Positions 24,045 to 34,281 of a DNA stretch of 64,000 nt are shown piece after piece. A program made the position numbers and the translations under genes. The DNA comes from Lysobacterales bacterium (GTDB taxonomy: Bacteria > Pseudomonadota > Gammaproteobacteria > Xanthomonadales > Xanthomonadaceae): NCBI GenBank assembly GCA_016718605.1, contig JADKCY010000002.1, positions 1,676,501-1,740,500 of the forward strand. Direction: 5' to 3'. The notes under the pieces were generated by a model. The model searched no databases, was not told the DNA's origin, and was given only the letters and a program-made list of their open reading frames with translations. Position 1 is the stretch's first letter; every line of letters begins with the position of its first letter.

Positions 24045-24359
24045 TCAAAGCTTCTTTCCCGACGTGATTCGGGCCGAACAACCCGCTCGGTTGCATGTGG
24101 CAAAGACGCAACTCGAGGCAGCCCAAGTGTTGGATCGCCTGTCGCGAGTCTACGGATTGATAGTGCGACTGTTGGTCGGGGCGATGAACACCTCCGCACA
24201 GGCGGCCTAGACTGAGCAATGGAATTCGCCGTCCTTCCGCTGTGCGAGCCGTCCATTTCATTCTCACCAGTCCCTCTCCGGCGTTGCGGAGTGGGTTGGT
24301 TTTGGCCAGTTTCGTCCGGCTGACGAGTCGCGCACATCTAGCGCGAGGTTGGTAATCCC
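24045..24359. other. Intergenic stretch between module and gltD
   Basis: No supported gene. A plus-strand frame ending at 24210 (…LVGAMNTSAQAA) has no start signal or recognisable domain. No clear terminator for gltD was found. The base composition is slightly lower in GC than the gltD gene. This is the boundary of the accessory region. Confidence 0.6.
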
Positions 24360-25781
24360 TTACGCTGCCAACGTTCCCCGCGCCACGCCCAATGCCGTGG
24401 CGATGGATTTGGCCGCTTCGCGGCCTTCGTAGACGGCGGTGACGACGAGGTCGGCGCCGCGCACCATGTCGCCGCCGGCGAAGACTTTCGGGTTGGCGGT
24501 TTGCAGTGGCAGGGCGCCATTTTCACCGACGCGCACGCGGCCATTGCTGTGCAGGGCGACGCCGTGGGTGGCGAGCCAATCCGCAGGGCTGGGTTGGAAG
24601 CCGAAGGCGATCAGTACCAGATCGGCGGCGATTTCGCGTTCCGAGCCGGGGATTTCCTCGAACTGACGACGGCCTTTGGCATCGGGTGCGCCGAGGCGGG
24701 TTTCCACCACCTGCACCGCGCGCACATGGCCTTCGCCCAGCAGGGCTTTGGGCTGCAGGCGGAACAGGAAGTTGACGCCTTCGTCCCTGGCCTTGGTGGT
24801 TTCGCGCTTGGAGCCGGGCATGTCGTCTTCGTCGCGGCGGTAGACACAACTGACGCTGGCCGCGCCCTGACGGATGGCGGTGCGATTGCAGTCCATCGCG
24901 GTGTCGCCGCCACCCAGCACCAGTACGTGTTTGCCCCACAACTGCGGCGGCTCGGGGTCGATACCAAGGGCATGTCGGCCATTGGCGATCAGATACGGTA
25001 GAGCGGGCTGCACGCCTTGCAGATCGAGGCCCGGCAGTCCGCCGTCCTGGGCCTTGTAGGTGCCCATGCCAAGGAACACGGCATCGAAGTCGCGCAGCAA
25101 CGCGTCCATGCCGATGTCCTTGCCGACGTCGCAGTTCAGCTCGAAGCGGATGCCCATGCCTTCGAGCACCTCACGTCGTCGTTTGATCACATCCTTGTCG
25201 AGCTTGAAGGGTGGAATGCCGAAACTGAGCAGGCCGCCGATTTCGGGATGGCGATCAAACACCACGGCCTGAATGCCTTGCCGGGCCAGTACGTCGGCAC
25301 AGGCCAGTCCCGCCGGACCCGCGCCGACGACGGCGACACGTTTGCCGCTGGGCTGCACGCGCGACAGGTCGGGACGCCAGCCCTGCGCCAGCGCGGTGTC
25401 GGTGATGTAGCGCTCGATGCTGCCAATGGTGACGGCGCCAAAATCGTCGTTGAGCGTGCAGGCGCCTTCGCACAGGCGATCCTGTGGGCAGACACGTCCG
25501 CAGACTTCCGGCAAAGGATTGGTCTGATGCGAGAGTTCGGCGGCCTCGAAGATGCGGCCTTGCCGGATCAGGTCCAGCCAGTTCGGGATGTAGTTGTGGA
25601 CCGGGCACTTCCACTCGCAATAGGGATTGCCGCAGTCGAGGCAACGCGCGGCCTGATCCGCCGCTTCCGCTGCATCGTACTGCGCGTAAATCTCGCGGCC
25701 GTCCAGGATGCGGACCTTGACCGGCACTTCGGCCGGCATCGCGCGCGGCGAAGACAGAAAATGCATGGGATTGCGTTTCAT
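24360..25781 (-). CDS. gltD: Glutamate synthase (NADPH) small subunit
   Basis: 473 aa. Supplies electrons from NADPH through FAD and Fe-S clusters to the large subunit for glutamate formation from glutamine and 2-oxoglutarate. Cysteine groups for two [4Fe-4S] clusters: CLDCGNPYCEWKCP (about residues 47-60) and CGRVCPQDRLCEGAC (about 93-107). FAD motif VAVVGAGPAGLACADVLAR and NADPH motif VLVLGGGDTAMD follow. The C-terminal FAD element is VFAGGDMVRGADLVVTA. The ATG overlaps the gltB stop (ATGA), with GGAGGG 6-11 nt upstream; a longer in-frame extension over gltB is rejected. Confidence 0.97.
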   Translation of the reverse strand: MKRNPMHFLSSPRAMPAEVPVKVRILDGREIYAQYDAAEAADQAARCLDCGNPYCEWKCPVHNYIPNWLDLIRQGRIFEAAELSHQTNPLPEVCGRVCPQDRLCEGACTLNDDFGAVTIGSIERYITDTALAQGWRPDLSRVQPSGKRVAVVGAGPAGLACADVLARQGIQAVVFDRHPEIGGLLSFGIPPFKLDKDVIKRRREVLEGMGIRFELNCDVGKDIGMDALLRDFDAVFLGMGTYKAQDGGLPGLDLQGVQPALPYLIANGRHALGIDPEPPQLWGKHVLVLGGGDTAMDCNRTAIRQGAASVSCVYRRDEDDMPGSKRETTKARDEGVNFLFRLQPKALLGEGHVRAVQVVETRLGAPDAKGRRQFEEIPGSEREIAADLVLIAFGFQPSPADWLATHGVALHSNGRVRVGENGALPLQTANPKVFAGGDMVRGADLVVTAVYEGREAAKSIATALGVARGTLAA

Positions 25782-28700
25782 GCGGCCCTCCGCAAGGCGT
25801 CGACCAGAGAAGAAATACCGGCGGCCTTCGGCTTGACTAGCCAGAAGCGCGGCAGGTAACCACGGAAGTCCTCCAGGATTTCGGCACCCCAGGCACTGCC
25901 GGTGAGTTGGACGTGGCGCAGGATCAAGCCGCGCAAGTGTTGCATGTGCGCTTCGAGCCCTTCCAGCGAGATGCGGTTGAGATCGATCAGCTCGTGGTTG
26001 TAGCGGTCCACAAAGCCGCGATCCAGATCGAGCACGTAGGCGAAGCCGCCGGTCATGCCCGCACCGAAGTTGAGGCCGGTATTGCCAAGCACGCAGACCA
26101 CGCCGCCGGTCATGTATTCGCAGCAATGATCGCCCACACCTTCGACGACGGCCGTGGCGCCGGAATTGCGCACCGCAAAGCGCTGTCCTGCCGTACCTGC
26201 GGCAAACAGTTCGCCGCCCGTTGCGCCGTAGAGACAGGTGTTGCCCAAAATGGCCGAAGTGCGTGCTTCATAGCGTGCGTCCGCAGGTGGGGCGACGGTG
26301 ATCAATCCTCCTGCCATGCCCTTGCCGACATAATCGTTGGCTTCGCCGATCAAACGCAGCTCCAGACCCCCGGCGTTGAAGGCCCCGAAGCTTTGCCCAA
26401 CGCTGCCCTGCAGATAGACACGGACTGGCGTCTTGTCCATCGCGGTATTGCCGTGGGTTTCCGCAATCAGGCCGGACAGTGCGGTGCCGACCGCGCGATG
26501 GACGTTGCTGACCGCGAAGTGAAATTCACCGCCGCTGGCCGAACGAATCGCAGGGCCGATCTGATCCAGCAAGCGCTGGTGCAGTGCATTGCTCTCGCGC
26601 GTTGGCTTACCCGGACAACAGGCCGCAGCCGGTGGCTCGGGTGCGGGTGCCAGCAGCGCACGCAAATCGATGCGTTGCCGACGCCCGCTCAGGCCCTGCG
26701 TTTGTTGCAGCAGGTCCGTGCGGCCAACCAATTCCTTCAGCGTGCGGATGCCGAGCTTGGCCATATAGCCACGCAATTCTTCGACCACGCCAACGAAGTA
26801 GGCCATCACCTGCTCGGGCAAACCCTTGAAGTGCTTCTGCCGCAGGACGTGGTGTTGGGTAGCGACGCCGGTGGCGCAGTTGTTGAGATGACAGATACGC
26901 AGGTACTTGCAGCCCAGCGCGATCATCGGTGCGGTGCCGAAACCGAAACTGTCGGCGCCCAGCAAGGCGGCCTTCAGCACGTCGAGACCGGTTTTGAGGC
27001 CACCGTCGGTTTGCAGGATGATGCGGTCGCGCAGGCCGTTGGCCGACAGCGCCTGATGTGCTTCGCTCAGGCCGAGTTCCCACGGCCCGCCTGCGTACTT
27101 GATCGAGGTCAGCGGACTGGCGCCGGTGCCGCCGTCGTAGCCGGAGATGGTGATCAGGTCCGCACCGGCCTTCGCCACACCGGCGGCGATCGTGCCGACA
27201 CCGGCATGACTGACCAGCTTCACCGAAATCAGCGCACGCGGATTGACCTGCTTCAGATCGTAGATGAGCTGGGCCAGGTCTTCGATGGAGTAGATATCGT
27301 GATGCGGTGGCGGACTGATCAGGCCGATGCCGGGCTTGGCATAACGCAGGCGGGCAATCAGCTCGTTGACCTTGTGGCCGGGCAACTGGCCACCTTCGCC
27401 GGGCTTGGCCCCTTGCGCCACCTTGATCTGCAGCACATCGGCATTGACGAGGTACTCCGGCGTCACGCCGAAGCGACCCGAGGCGACCTGCTTGATGCGA
27501 GACATCTTCTCGGTGCCATAGCGCGCCGGGTCTTCGCCACCTTCACCGGAATTGCTGCGACCGCCAAGTCGATTCATGGCAATCGCCAAGGCTTCATGGG
27601 CCTCAGGCGACAGTGCGCCCAAGCTCATGCCGGCCGAGTCAAAGCACTTGACCATGCTGGACGCCGATTCGACTTCGTCCAACGCAATCGCCGTGCAGGC
27701 CTCCCAGCGCGGCTCCAGCAGATCGCGCAGCATGGCCGGCTCGCGGTCATTGACCAGATTGGCAAACACCATCCAATCGTCCTGCGACTCGGTCAGCACG
27801 GCGGTCTGTAGCGCGCTCACGACGTCCGGGTTGTAGCTGTGGTACTCGCCGCCATGGATGTACTTGAACAGGCCACCCGCTTCGAGCTCGAGTGCGGGAT
27901 TGAAGGCACGCAGGGCGAGATGCTTTTGATCGGCTTCCAGCGCCGCATAGCAGGGTCCGCCCACACGACTCGGCGTACCCGCAAAGCAACGCTTCACGAT
28001 GGCCTCGTCCAGCCCGACGATCTCGAACAGCGCCGCGCCGCGATAACTGGCGATGGTGCTGATACCCATCTTCGAAAGGATCTTCAGCAGGCCGACGCGG
28101 ATACCGCGGCGATAGGCGCGACCGAGCTCGCGATGTTCGGCACTGCGGGCTTCGGGGTCCATGCCACGGGCCAGATCGAAGATGGTCTGGTAGGCCAGAT
28201 AGGGATAGATGGCTGTGGCGCCATAACCAATCAGACAAGCGAAATGATGCGGATCGCGTGCCGTGGCGGTTTCCACCAGCATGTTGCAATCGGTGCGCAG
28301 CCCCTTCGCGACGAGATGTTGATGCACGGCGCCGACCGCCATCAGCGCATGGATGGGCAGATGACCCGGGCGGACATGACGATCACTCAACACGACGAGC
28401 AAGCGGCCATCCACGACACCTTGCTCAGCTTCGCGGCACACCCGTTCCAGAGCGGCTTCCAAGCCCTCGGCTTCGGGATAGTTGAGATCGACGATCACCG
28501 AGTCGATGCCTTCTTCGCGCATGCCCAGAATCTGCAGGAATTTGCGCTGCGACAGCACCGGCGAATTGACCATCACCTGGCGTGCGTAGGCCGGGTTCAA
28601 CTCGAACAAGTTGCTCTCGCGGGCAATCTGGGTGTGCAGACTCATCACCAAGCGTTCGCGGTAGGAGTCGATCGGCGGATTGGTGACTTGCGCGAAGGCT

Positions 28701-30262
28701 TGCCGGAAGGCGTCGTACAGGGAGCGCACGCGGCTCGACAGCAGCGGCAAAGGAGTGTCGTCGCCCATCGACCCGATGGCTTCGGCTTCGGTTTCTGCCA
28801 GCACCTTGAGCACGGTGTCGCGCTCTTCGGCAGTGAGGTTGAACATCTTCTGATGACTCAGCAGTTCCTCGTGCGGCATCGGCTCGGCGGCGAGTCGCGG
28901 ATCAATCAGGTCGGTCTGCAGGTATTTCACGCCTTGCTTCAGCCAGCGCTTGAAGGGCGCACGCGAGGCGTTGATCTCGTCGATGCGCGCGGTATCCAGC
29001 AACTCACCCCGATGCAGATCGACCGCCAGCATTTCACCGGGTCCCAAGCGCCCCTTGGCGACGATGTCCTTGGCAGGCCAATCCACCACGCCCGCTTCGG
29101 ACGCGATCACCAAGCGACGGTCGCTCGACAAGGCCCAACGCGCGGGACGCAAGCCATTGCGGTCCAGTGTGCAGGCGGCGTAGCGCGCATCGGTCAGCAC
29201 GATGCCTGCCGGACCATCCCACGGGTCCATGTGCAGGGCGAAATACTCGTAAAAAGCGCGCAGATCGGGGTCCAGGCCGTCGACATTTTCCCATGCGGGC
29301 GGGACCAGAATCCGCATCGACTGCAAGGGATCGAGGCCACCGACCAACAGCACTTCGAGCATGTTGTCGAGACTCGCCGAGTCGGAGCTGTCGATGGACA
29401 CCAACGGATCGAGCTCGCGGAAATCGATCAGTGGCGAACGCATGCGCTTGCCGCGCGCACGGGCCCAGAAGCGATTGCCGCGAATGGTGTTGATCTCGCC
29501 GTTGTGAGCGAGATAGCGGAACGGCTGGGCCAGCGCCCAGCGCGGCATGGTGTTGGTGGAAAAGCGCTGATGGAAGACCACCACGGAGCTTGCCAGCTTG
29601 GGATGCAGCAGGTCTGGGTAGAACTCGCGCAAGCGCTCCGGCATGACCATGCCCTTGTAGCCGATGCTGTGCTCGGCCAGCGTCACCACATGGAAGTCGC
29701 GCAACTCGGCCAGGGCCATTTCGGCCCGACGCCGGGCCATGAACAGACCGCGATGAAAGCTGGACGCGTCCTCACCGCGCTCGGCATTCACGAACACCTG
29801 TTCGATGCGTGGCAGGCGTTCGCGCGCCAGCGGCCCCGCTGCCAGCGGATTGACTGGCACGACCCGCCAGCCCGCAACGCGCGCATGGCAACGCTCCAGT
29901 TGCTGGGCCAGTTCCTCTCGGCAACGAGCCGCATCGGCGTCGTCGTGCGGCAGAAACACCAAGCCAGCCGTGCACAGCGGGGCCAGATGAAACCCGCACT
30001 CTTCGGCCAGTGCGCGCAGGAAGGCATCTGGTCGGCGAATCAACACGCCGCAGCCATCGCCGGATTCCCCGTCTGCCGCGACGGCGCCACGATGCGTCAT
30101 GCGCGCCAACGCATCGAGGCCCGCCTGCACGATCTCGGCCTGCGGCTGGTCATCGAGTTGGGCAATCAAGCCGAAGCCACAGCCATCGTGTTCGAGGTTC
30201 GGATCGAACAGCGTGGGTGCGCTGACAGGGCTCATCGTTGGGGCAGTCGGTTGTTCGCTCAT
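25778..30262 (-). CDS. gltB: Glutamate synthase (NADPH) large subunit
   Basis: 1494 aa, full length. Residues 1-27 form a propeptide; Cys28 (EHDGCGFGLIAQL) is the glutamine-amidotransferase nucleophile after cleavage. The central and FMN-binding synthase domains contain GGRSNSGEGGEDPAR, SGYDGGTGASPL and the [3Fe-4S] ligands CKYLRICHLNNC. The C-terminal glutamate synthase beta-helix domain has the usual glycine repeats (GGLELRLIGEANDYVGKGMAGG). With glnA it forms the GS-GOGAT ammonia-assimilation route. Very long open frames on the opposite strand (25907-27811, 27839-30490) are by-products of its GC-rich codon use. Confidence 0.98.
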   Translation of the reverse strand: MSEQPTAPTMSPVSAPTLFDPNLEHDGCGFGLIAQLDDQPQAEIVQAGLDALARMTHRGAVAADGESGDGCGVLIRRPDAFLRALAEECGFHLAPLCTAGLVFLPHDDADAARCREELAQQLERCHARVAGWRVVPVNPLAAGPLARERLPRIEQVFVNAERGEDASSFHRGLFMARRRAEMALAELRDFHVVTLAEHSIGYKGMVMPERLREFYPDLLHPKLASSVVVFHQRFSTNTMPRWALAQPFRYLAHNGEINTIRGNRFWARARGKRMRSPLIDFRELDPLVSIDSSDSASLDNMLEVLLVGGLDPLQSMRILVPPAWENVDGLDPDLRAFYEYFALHMDPWDGPAGIVLTDARYAACTLDRNGLRPARWALSSDRRLVIASEAGVVDWPAKDIVAKGRLGPGEMLAVDLHRGELLDTARIDEINASRAPFKRWLKQGVKYLQTDLIDPRLAAEPMPHEELLSHQKMFNLTAEERDTVLKVLAETEAEAIGSMGDDTPLPLLSSRVRSLYDAFRQAFAQVTNPPIDSYRERLVMSLHTQIARESNLFELNPAYARQVMVNSPVLSQRKFLQILGMREEGIDSVIVDLNYPEAEGLEAALERVCREAEQGVVDGRLLVVLSDRHVRPGHLPIHALMAVGAVHQHLVAKGLRTDCNMLVETATARDPHHFACLIGYGATAIYPYLAYQTIFDLARGMDPEARSAEHRELGRAYRRGIRVGLLKILSKMGISTIASYRGAALFEIVGLDEAIVKRCFAGTPSRVGGPCYAALEADQKHLALRAFNPALELEAGGLFKYIHGGEYHSYNPDVVSALQTAVLTESQDDWMVFANLVNDREPAMLRDLLEPRWEACTAIALDEVESASSMVKCFDSAGMSLGALSPEAHEALAIAMNRLGGRSNSGEGGEDPARYGTEKMSRIKQVASGRFGVTPEYLVNADVLQIKVAQGAKPGEGGQLPGHKVNELIARLRYAKPGIGLISPPPHHDIYSIEDLAQLIYDLKQVNPRALISVKLVSHAGVGTIAAGVAKAGADLITISGYDGGTGASPLTSIKYAGGPWELGLSEAHQALSANGLRDRIILQTDGGLKTGLDVLKAALLGADSFGFGTAPMIALGCKYLRICHLNNCATGVATQHHVLRQKHFKGLPEQVMAYFVGVVEELRGYMAKLGIRTLKELVGRTDLLQQTQGLSGRRQRIDLRALLAPAPEPPAAACCPGKPTRESNALHQRLLDQIGPAIRSASGGEFHFAVSNVHRAVGTALSGLIAETHGNTAMDKTPVRVYLQGSVGQSFGAFNAGGLELRLIGEANDYVGKGMAGGLITVAPPADARYEARTSAILGNTCLYGATGGELFAAGTAGQRFAVRNSGATAVVEGVGDHCCEYMTGGVVCVLGNTGLNFGAGMTGGFAYVLDLDRGFVDRYNHELIDLNRISLEGLEAHMQHLRGLILRHVQLTGSAWGAEILEDFRGYLPRFWLVKPKAAGISSLVDALRRAA

Positions 30263-30403
30263 ACGCTTGCAGGCCTTTCGCGGGGTGTGGCTGGCGCGTT
30301 CAATCGCCCTTGCAAGGACGAAGCCCTACCAAATCACGCCTGCTGCGACGCGTCAAACCACTTTGACCTGATGGGCGAAGGCGTCACAAGCGATGCGCGG
30401 TCT

Positions 30404-31066
30404 TCACGTTGGCAGATTCAGTTCACACAGATGCGCCGGATGGCCGTGTGGCAAGCGCCCCAGGCAAGGGAGGCCCAGGCGCTGCTGTAGCGTGTCGAAA
30501 TAGGCCTCGGCATGGGCCAGTTCGGGATCGATGTCGTTGGCGATCCAGCCCAGCAATGGCAAGCCATCGGCGCGAATGGCACGCGCCGTCAACAGGCCAT
30601 GGCTGATGCAACCGAGGCGCATGCCAACCACCAGCACCACCGGCAGACCGAGCGCGCGAGCGACATCGGCCTGCATCAGCTCGGCGCTCAGCGGTGCCAT
30701 CCAGCCACCGACACCTTCAACCACACCATGCGGCGACAAGGTCGACAAATGCGCATACGCGGCAACAATGCCGCGCAGTTCAATCTGCACCTGTTCGAAA
30801 CGCGCCGCGATCTCCGGCGCAGTGGGCTCGCGTAGGCAATAGGGGTTGACCCAATCGTATTCGGGCCGGGGCTGGCTGGCGGATTGCAAATCCATCGCGT
30901 CGGCATTGCGCAGCCCTTGCTTGCGTTGATCGGCACCGCTGGCGACGGGCTTCATGCCGAAGGCCGAGCCATGCCTGCGGCGCAGCGCATGCAGCAGCGC
31001 CAGCGATGCATGGGTTTTGCCCACGCCGGTATCCGTCCCAGTCACGAAACAACGCCATCCTGTCAC
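30404..31066 (-). CDS. bioD: Dethiobiotin synthetase
   Basis: 220 aa. Forms the ureido ring of dethiobiotin from 7,8-diaminononanoate, CO2 and ATP. P-loop FVTGTDTGVGKT at residues 7-18, MKPVASG near 41, EGVGGWMAPLS near 113-123. The start is a GTG at 31066 preceded by GGAGG with 6 nt spacing; the longer frame to 31495 overlaps the divergent msr gene and is rejected. It is separate from other bio genes here and reads toward gltB, 141 bp away. Confidence 0.95.
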   Translation of the reverse strand: MTGWRCFVTGTDTGVGKTHASLALLHALRRRHGSAFGMKPVASGADQRKQGLRNADAMDLQSASQPRPEYDWVNPYCLREPTAPEIAARFEQVQIELRGIVAAYAHLSTLSPHGVVEGVGGWMAPLSAELMQADVARALGLPVVLVVGMRLGCISHGLLTARAIRADGLPLLGWIANDIDPELAHAEAYFDTLQQRLGLPCLGRLPHGHPAHLCELNLPT

Positions 31067-31180
31067 GTGCAACCTCCACACCCTGAGTGCGCCAAGGCGT
31101 GCAAGCGTACGCTGGCGTGCTGCGGCTGCGAAGGTCGGCGCTGCTAAACTCGCGATATTGACGCTTGCAGGAAGCTGAGC

Positions 31181-31660
31181 ATGTTTACCGCAACTGCCCT
31201 GAGTGGCAGCCCTGAAGAACGCTGGACCAGTCTGGTCGAGCAAGCGCGTGGCCTGCTGCATGGTGAACGGGATCGGATTGCCAACGCGGCCAATCTGAGC
31301 GCCTTGGCGTATCACGCGCTGAGCCAGGTCAACTGGCTTGGCTTCTACTTTTTTGATGGCAAGGAACTGGTCGTCGGGCCCTTTCAGGGGCATCCGGCGT
31401 GTGTGCGCATTGCGCTGGATCGCGGTGTGTGTGGTGCGGCAGCGCGCACCCGGCAGACGCACGTTGTGCCGGATGTCGAGGCGTTTCCCGGTCACATCCC
31501 CTGTGATTCGGCTTCACGCTCCGAGGTCGTCGTGCCGCTGATCAAGGATGGCGCGTTGATCGGCGTGTTCGACATCGATAGTCCTGTGCTGGCGCGTTTT
31601 CAGCCCGAGGATGTGGCGGGCCTCGAAGCCCTTGCGGCGGTTTATCTGGAGTCGTTGTGA
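31181..31660 (+). CDS. msrC: Free methionine-(R)-sulfoxide reductase (GAF domain)
   Basis: 159 aa cytoplasmic GAF-fold enzyme reducing free Met-R-sulfoxide. Signature GPFQGHPACVRIALDRGVCG and FPGHIPCDSASRSEVVVPL. Cys74, Cys84 and Cys108 correspond, with a constant offset of 10, to the three redox cysteines of the Escherichia coli enzyme (84, 94, 118), Cys108 being the catalytic one. Divergent from bioD and cotranscribed with the TfoX-like gene, whose ATG overlaps its stop by one base. Confidence 0.93.
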   Translation: MFTATALSGSPEERWTSLVEQARGLLHGERDRIANAANLSALAYHALSQVNWLGFYFFDGKELVVGPFQGHPACVRIALDRGVCGAAARTRQTHVVPDVEAFPGHIPCDSASRSEVVVPLIKDGALIGVFDIDSPVLARFQPEDVAGLEALAAVYLESL

Positions 31661-32079
31661 TGAGTCAGGGCAAGTTGTCGAACGTGGGCCCCAAGTCTGC
31701 CGCCTGGTTGCGACAGGTCGGTATTCGCACCCAGGACGAGCTGGTCGCGGCGGGCGCGGTCGGAGCCTTCATGAAGGTCAAACGCGCGGGCTTCAAACCC
31801 AGTCTCAATCTGCTCTACGCGCTGGAAGGCGCACTGCTCGGCTGTCACTGGCAGCAAGTGCCCGAAGCCCGCCGCGCGCAGATGTGTGCCGAGGTCGAAG
31901 AACTCACCGCCTTGCTGCCGAACAAAAAGGGCCGGCCTGGCCCGGTGACCTACAGCGAAGGCGTCTCGCGCCCCACCGACAACGATGCCGCCGACAGCAG
32001 CGGCATGGAGATGAGCTTCGGCTTTGATGACGCCGGCGGCGGTGACAGTTCCGGCGGCGGCGACAGCAGCGCGGATTGA
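31660..32079 (+). CDS. TfoX/Sxy C-terminal domain protein
   Basis: 139 aa. Only the C-terminal TfoX domain is present (residues 4-85): LSNVGPKSAAWLRQVGIRTQ, ELVAAGAVGAFMKVKRAG and SLNLLYALEGALLGCHW are diagnostic. The N-terminal TfoX half is missing, so a competence-activator role is not implied. The last 45 residues are low-complexity Gly/Ser/Asp (DDAGGGDSSGGGDSSAD). The start ATG overlaps the msrC stop (TGATG); a GTG at 31657 is an alternative. Confidence 0.85.
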   Translation: MSQGKLSNVGPKSAAWLRQVGIRTQDELVAAGAVGAFMKVKRAGFKPSLNLLYALEGALLGCHWQQVPEARRAQMCAEVEELTALLPNKKGRPGPVTYSEGVSRPTDNDAADSSGMEMSFGFDDAGGGDSSGGGDSSAD

Positions 32080-32086
32080 GAGCGCC

Positions 32087-32115
32087 GAGGAGCGAACCAA
32101 ACGGTCACGCTCCTC
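32087..32115. terminator. Hairpin between convergent genes, possible terminator
   Basis: 8-bp stem GAGGAGCG / CGCTCCTC with a 13-base loop, without a T tract. It lies in the 47-bp gap between two convergent stop codons. Confidence 0.35.
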
Positions 32116-32126
32116 ACGCCGTTCGA

Positions 32127-34190
32127 TCAGTTCTCGAACCCATCGATGAACACGGGGAAGTCGCCGCTGCAGCGGTCAATTTGCGGCGGCAGGACCAACA
32201 CGTTGTAGCTCACCCCATTTGCCATGCCGCCCAGATCCGAATAGATGACGTGACGGCCCTCAGCGTCCAAATAGTCGACATCAAACACGCTGCCCGTTGT
32301 GCCCAGTCCGGCTAGGCGACTGATCTGGATCTCTGCGCACGGCTGATTGTTCAGCAGAGGATGGTCGAGAAAAATCTGGTTCGTGTCCGAATTTGACGCA
32401 TCCGCTGTCACGGTGAACGCTTGCGCGCTGCGTACCTGCGCGTAGAGGTTCCAAGACGTGCCTGAAGCACCGTAGACGAACGGGATGCCACCCGCCGTCA
32501 CCAGATTCCAACGCGTTCCCTGATAACTCAGTACCACGGGGTCCGGTGTTCGCGTCAGTCCAAACGGTGTCGATTGCTGGAACAGCGCAAAGGCATCGGC
32601 ATTGCCATTGATGATCGACCAATCGATCTGGCTGCCTTCGTCCAGCGTGTTGCTGCCGTTGGCGACATGCTGAAACACGCCCTGCGAGCTGGTCGTTGCA
32701 TAGGGTGCGAAGACATTGACGGCAAGACGAGAAACGCCATTGGGCAGATTGCTGCCGTTGGCGCTGGAGATGAACCACTGATCGAAGTAGTCCACGTTCA
32801 GGGGCGCGCCAATTGACGTGTTGCCGGCATTGAAGTTCTGCGTGGCAAACAGACGCTGGGCGGCATTGTCGTTCCAGCGGCTGACGCCAACAGTGAAACT
32901 ATTGTGGGTGCCAGCCGTGGTGTCTCGCGCAAGCGCGAAGTCATGGCCGTACTCGGAAGCCCCGATGTCGACCGCGCTGCCAGCCAGTCGGCGCAGGCCA
33001 TCGCCGTCGACCAACGGAATGCCACCGCCTTGAAACAGGTAGATCAAGCCATCACCTGCGTCGCGCGCGGGCGACCCGGCGCTCAACCTTGGGCGAACAT
33101 TGCCGTCAAGCTGCGGGTTGGCAATCACATCGTGGGCGCCGGGGGTATACAAACCGGGCGATCGATTGGCCCACAGCAGGTTGTAGTCGTTCAAGGCGGT
33201 ACCGCCGCCCGATGCCGAATTCTGAAGTCCGTATCGGGTGTGGGCGATCAGATTGTTCTCGATCCAGCCGGCGGTTGTACCATCGGATGGCGGTGTATTG
33301 CCGCCCCAACGCAGCAGCGTTAGCCCCGAGCTGTTGACGATGGTGTTGTTGAGGATGCGCGCCTCGATATTGCCGTAGGCCGTGACGAAGGACAGCCCGC
33401 CGCGCTGTTGTTCGCCACCGACCAGCATGTTGCCGAACACCCAGGCATCGACGCTCGACGGCGTGGAGGAAAACATGCCCTCGGTCACCTCGATACTGTC
33501 ACGGGTAAAGTCGCCATTGACCTTGTTGGCATAGATGCGGAACTCGGGCGCCGAGCCACCACCAGCCATGGCATGAATGCCCCAGCCGTCACCCGCTTGC
33601 GAGGCGACAATCTGGTTGTTGGAAATTTCTACCGCAGTGGCGGTAGAAACCCCGTAGACCTCAACGCCAATCGCCGCGTCGAAGAGACTGGGTGCGATGA
33701 CATTCAACTGGTTTTCGCTGACGCGCGCGGATTGGTTGCCCGAACCTCGCAGGTTGATATCGATCCCCGCGGCAGTACTACCCGTGCTACGGATCTGCAT
33801 GCGGGACACGTCGAAGCTGACACTTTGCGGCGTGTCTGCATAAAGCGTCACCTTCGCGTTGGTCAGGGTCAAACCCGTCAGTTGGATACTGATCGGGTCT
33901 GAAAATGGTCCTGGAAAGCTGCCGCTGATCCCGAAGCCCGACGCAAACGCCGGGCTGATCCATGCACGGTGCGGGCGCAGGGTGATTTGCAGCGGCAGAT
34001 TGATGTTCTCAGCAATCGGCGTTTCGGTGTCAATCTCGACCACGCCACCCGGTCCCTGGGCATTGATGCAGGCCTGCAGTGTGGTGCTGCAAACGGTCGG
34101 TCCTGGCCAAACGGCAACCGATCCCGCCAGTGCAGTACTACTGGCGAACGCGCCCAGAAAAACCAGCATCGTTAATGTCGCGCGTCTCAT
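32127..34190 (-). CDS. Large secreted beta-helix-type protein with C-terminal GFE tail
   Basis: 687 aa from the ATG at 34190 (GAGG close upstream and GGGAG further up; an ATG at 34211 is possible). Signal peptide MRRATLTMLVFLGAFASSTALA. Mature start VCSTTLQACINAQGPGGVVEI is the entry of a parallel beta-helix repeat protein; repeat-like rungs include GVEVYGVSTATAVEISNNQI and AYGNIEARILNNTIVNSS, followed by the 'choice-of-anchor' style SAGSPARDAG and VDIGASEYG. The last third is a separate beta-rich domain. The tail is DFPVFIDGFEN, matching three other proteins here. Function unknown; a surface or released protein is likely. Confidence 0.8.
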   Translation of the reverse strand: MRRATLTMLVFLGAFASSTALAGSVAVWPGPTVCSTTLQACINAQGPGGVVEIDTETPIAENINLPLQITLRPHRAWISPAFASGFGISGSFPGPFSDPISIQLTGLTLTNAKVTLYADTPQSVSFDVSRMQIRSTGSTAAGIDINLRGSGNQSARVSENQLNVIAPSLFDAAIGVEVYGVSTATAVEISNNQIVASQAGDGWGIHAMAGGGSAPEFRIYANKVNGDFTRDSIEVTEGMFSSTPSSVDAWVFGNMLVGGEQQRGGLSFVTAYGNIEARILNNTIVNSSGLTLLRWGGNTPPSDGTTAGWIENNLIAHTRYGLQNSASGGGTALNDYNLLWANRSPGLYTPGAHDVIANPQLDGNVRPRLSAGSPARDAGDGLIYLFQGGGIPLVDGDGLRRLAGSAVDIGASEYGHDFALARDTTAGTHNSFTVGVSRWNDNAAQRLFATQNFNAGNTSIGAPLNVDYFDQWFISSANGSNLPNGVSRLAVNVFAPYATTSSQGVFQHVANGSNTLDEGSQIDWSIINGNADAFALFQQSTPFGLTRTPDPVVLSYQGTRWNLVTAGGIPFVYGASGTSWNLYAQVRSAQAFTVTADASNSDTNQIFLDHPLLNNQPCAEIQISRLAGLGTTGSVFDVDYLDAEGRHVIYSDLGGMANGVSYNVLVLPPQIDRCSGDFPVFIDGFEN

Positions 34191-34281
34191 GTCCTCGGAT
34201 CTCCCATTCATCGATGCCTGAACAAGCGCAAATCGGCGATGACAGAGGACAAATCTACGCAAAGCGGCCGCAAAACGAGGA

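Noticed and set aside
23878..24210. 110-codon plus-strand frame upstream of gltD
   Set aside because: It overlaps the TIGR04255-type gene and its promoter, has no start signal and no recognisable domain.
25907..30490. Two very long open frames (634 and 883 codons) on the plus strand opposite gltB
   Set aside because: They are antisense shadows of a GC-rich, well-conserved gene; their translations are low-complexity and show no domain.
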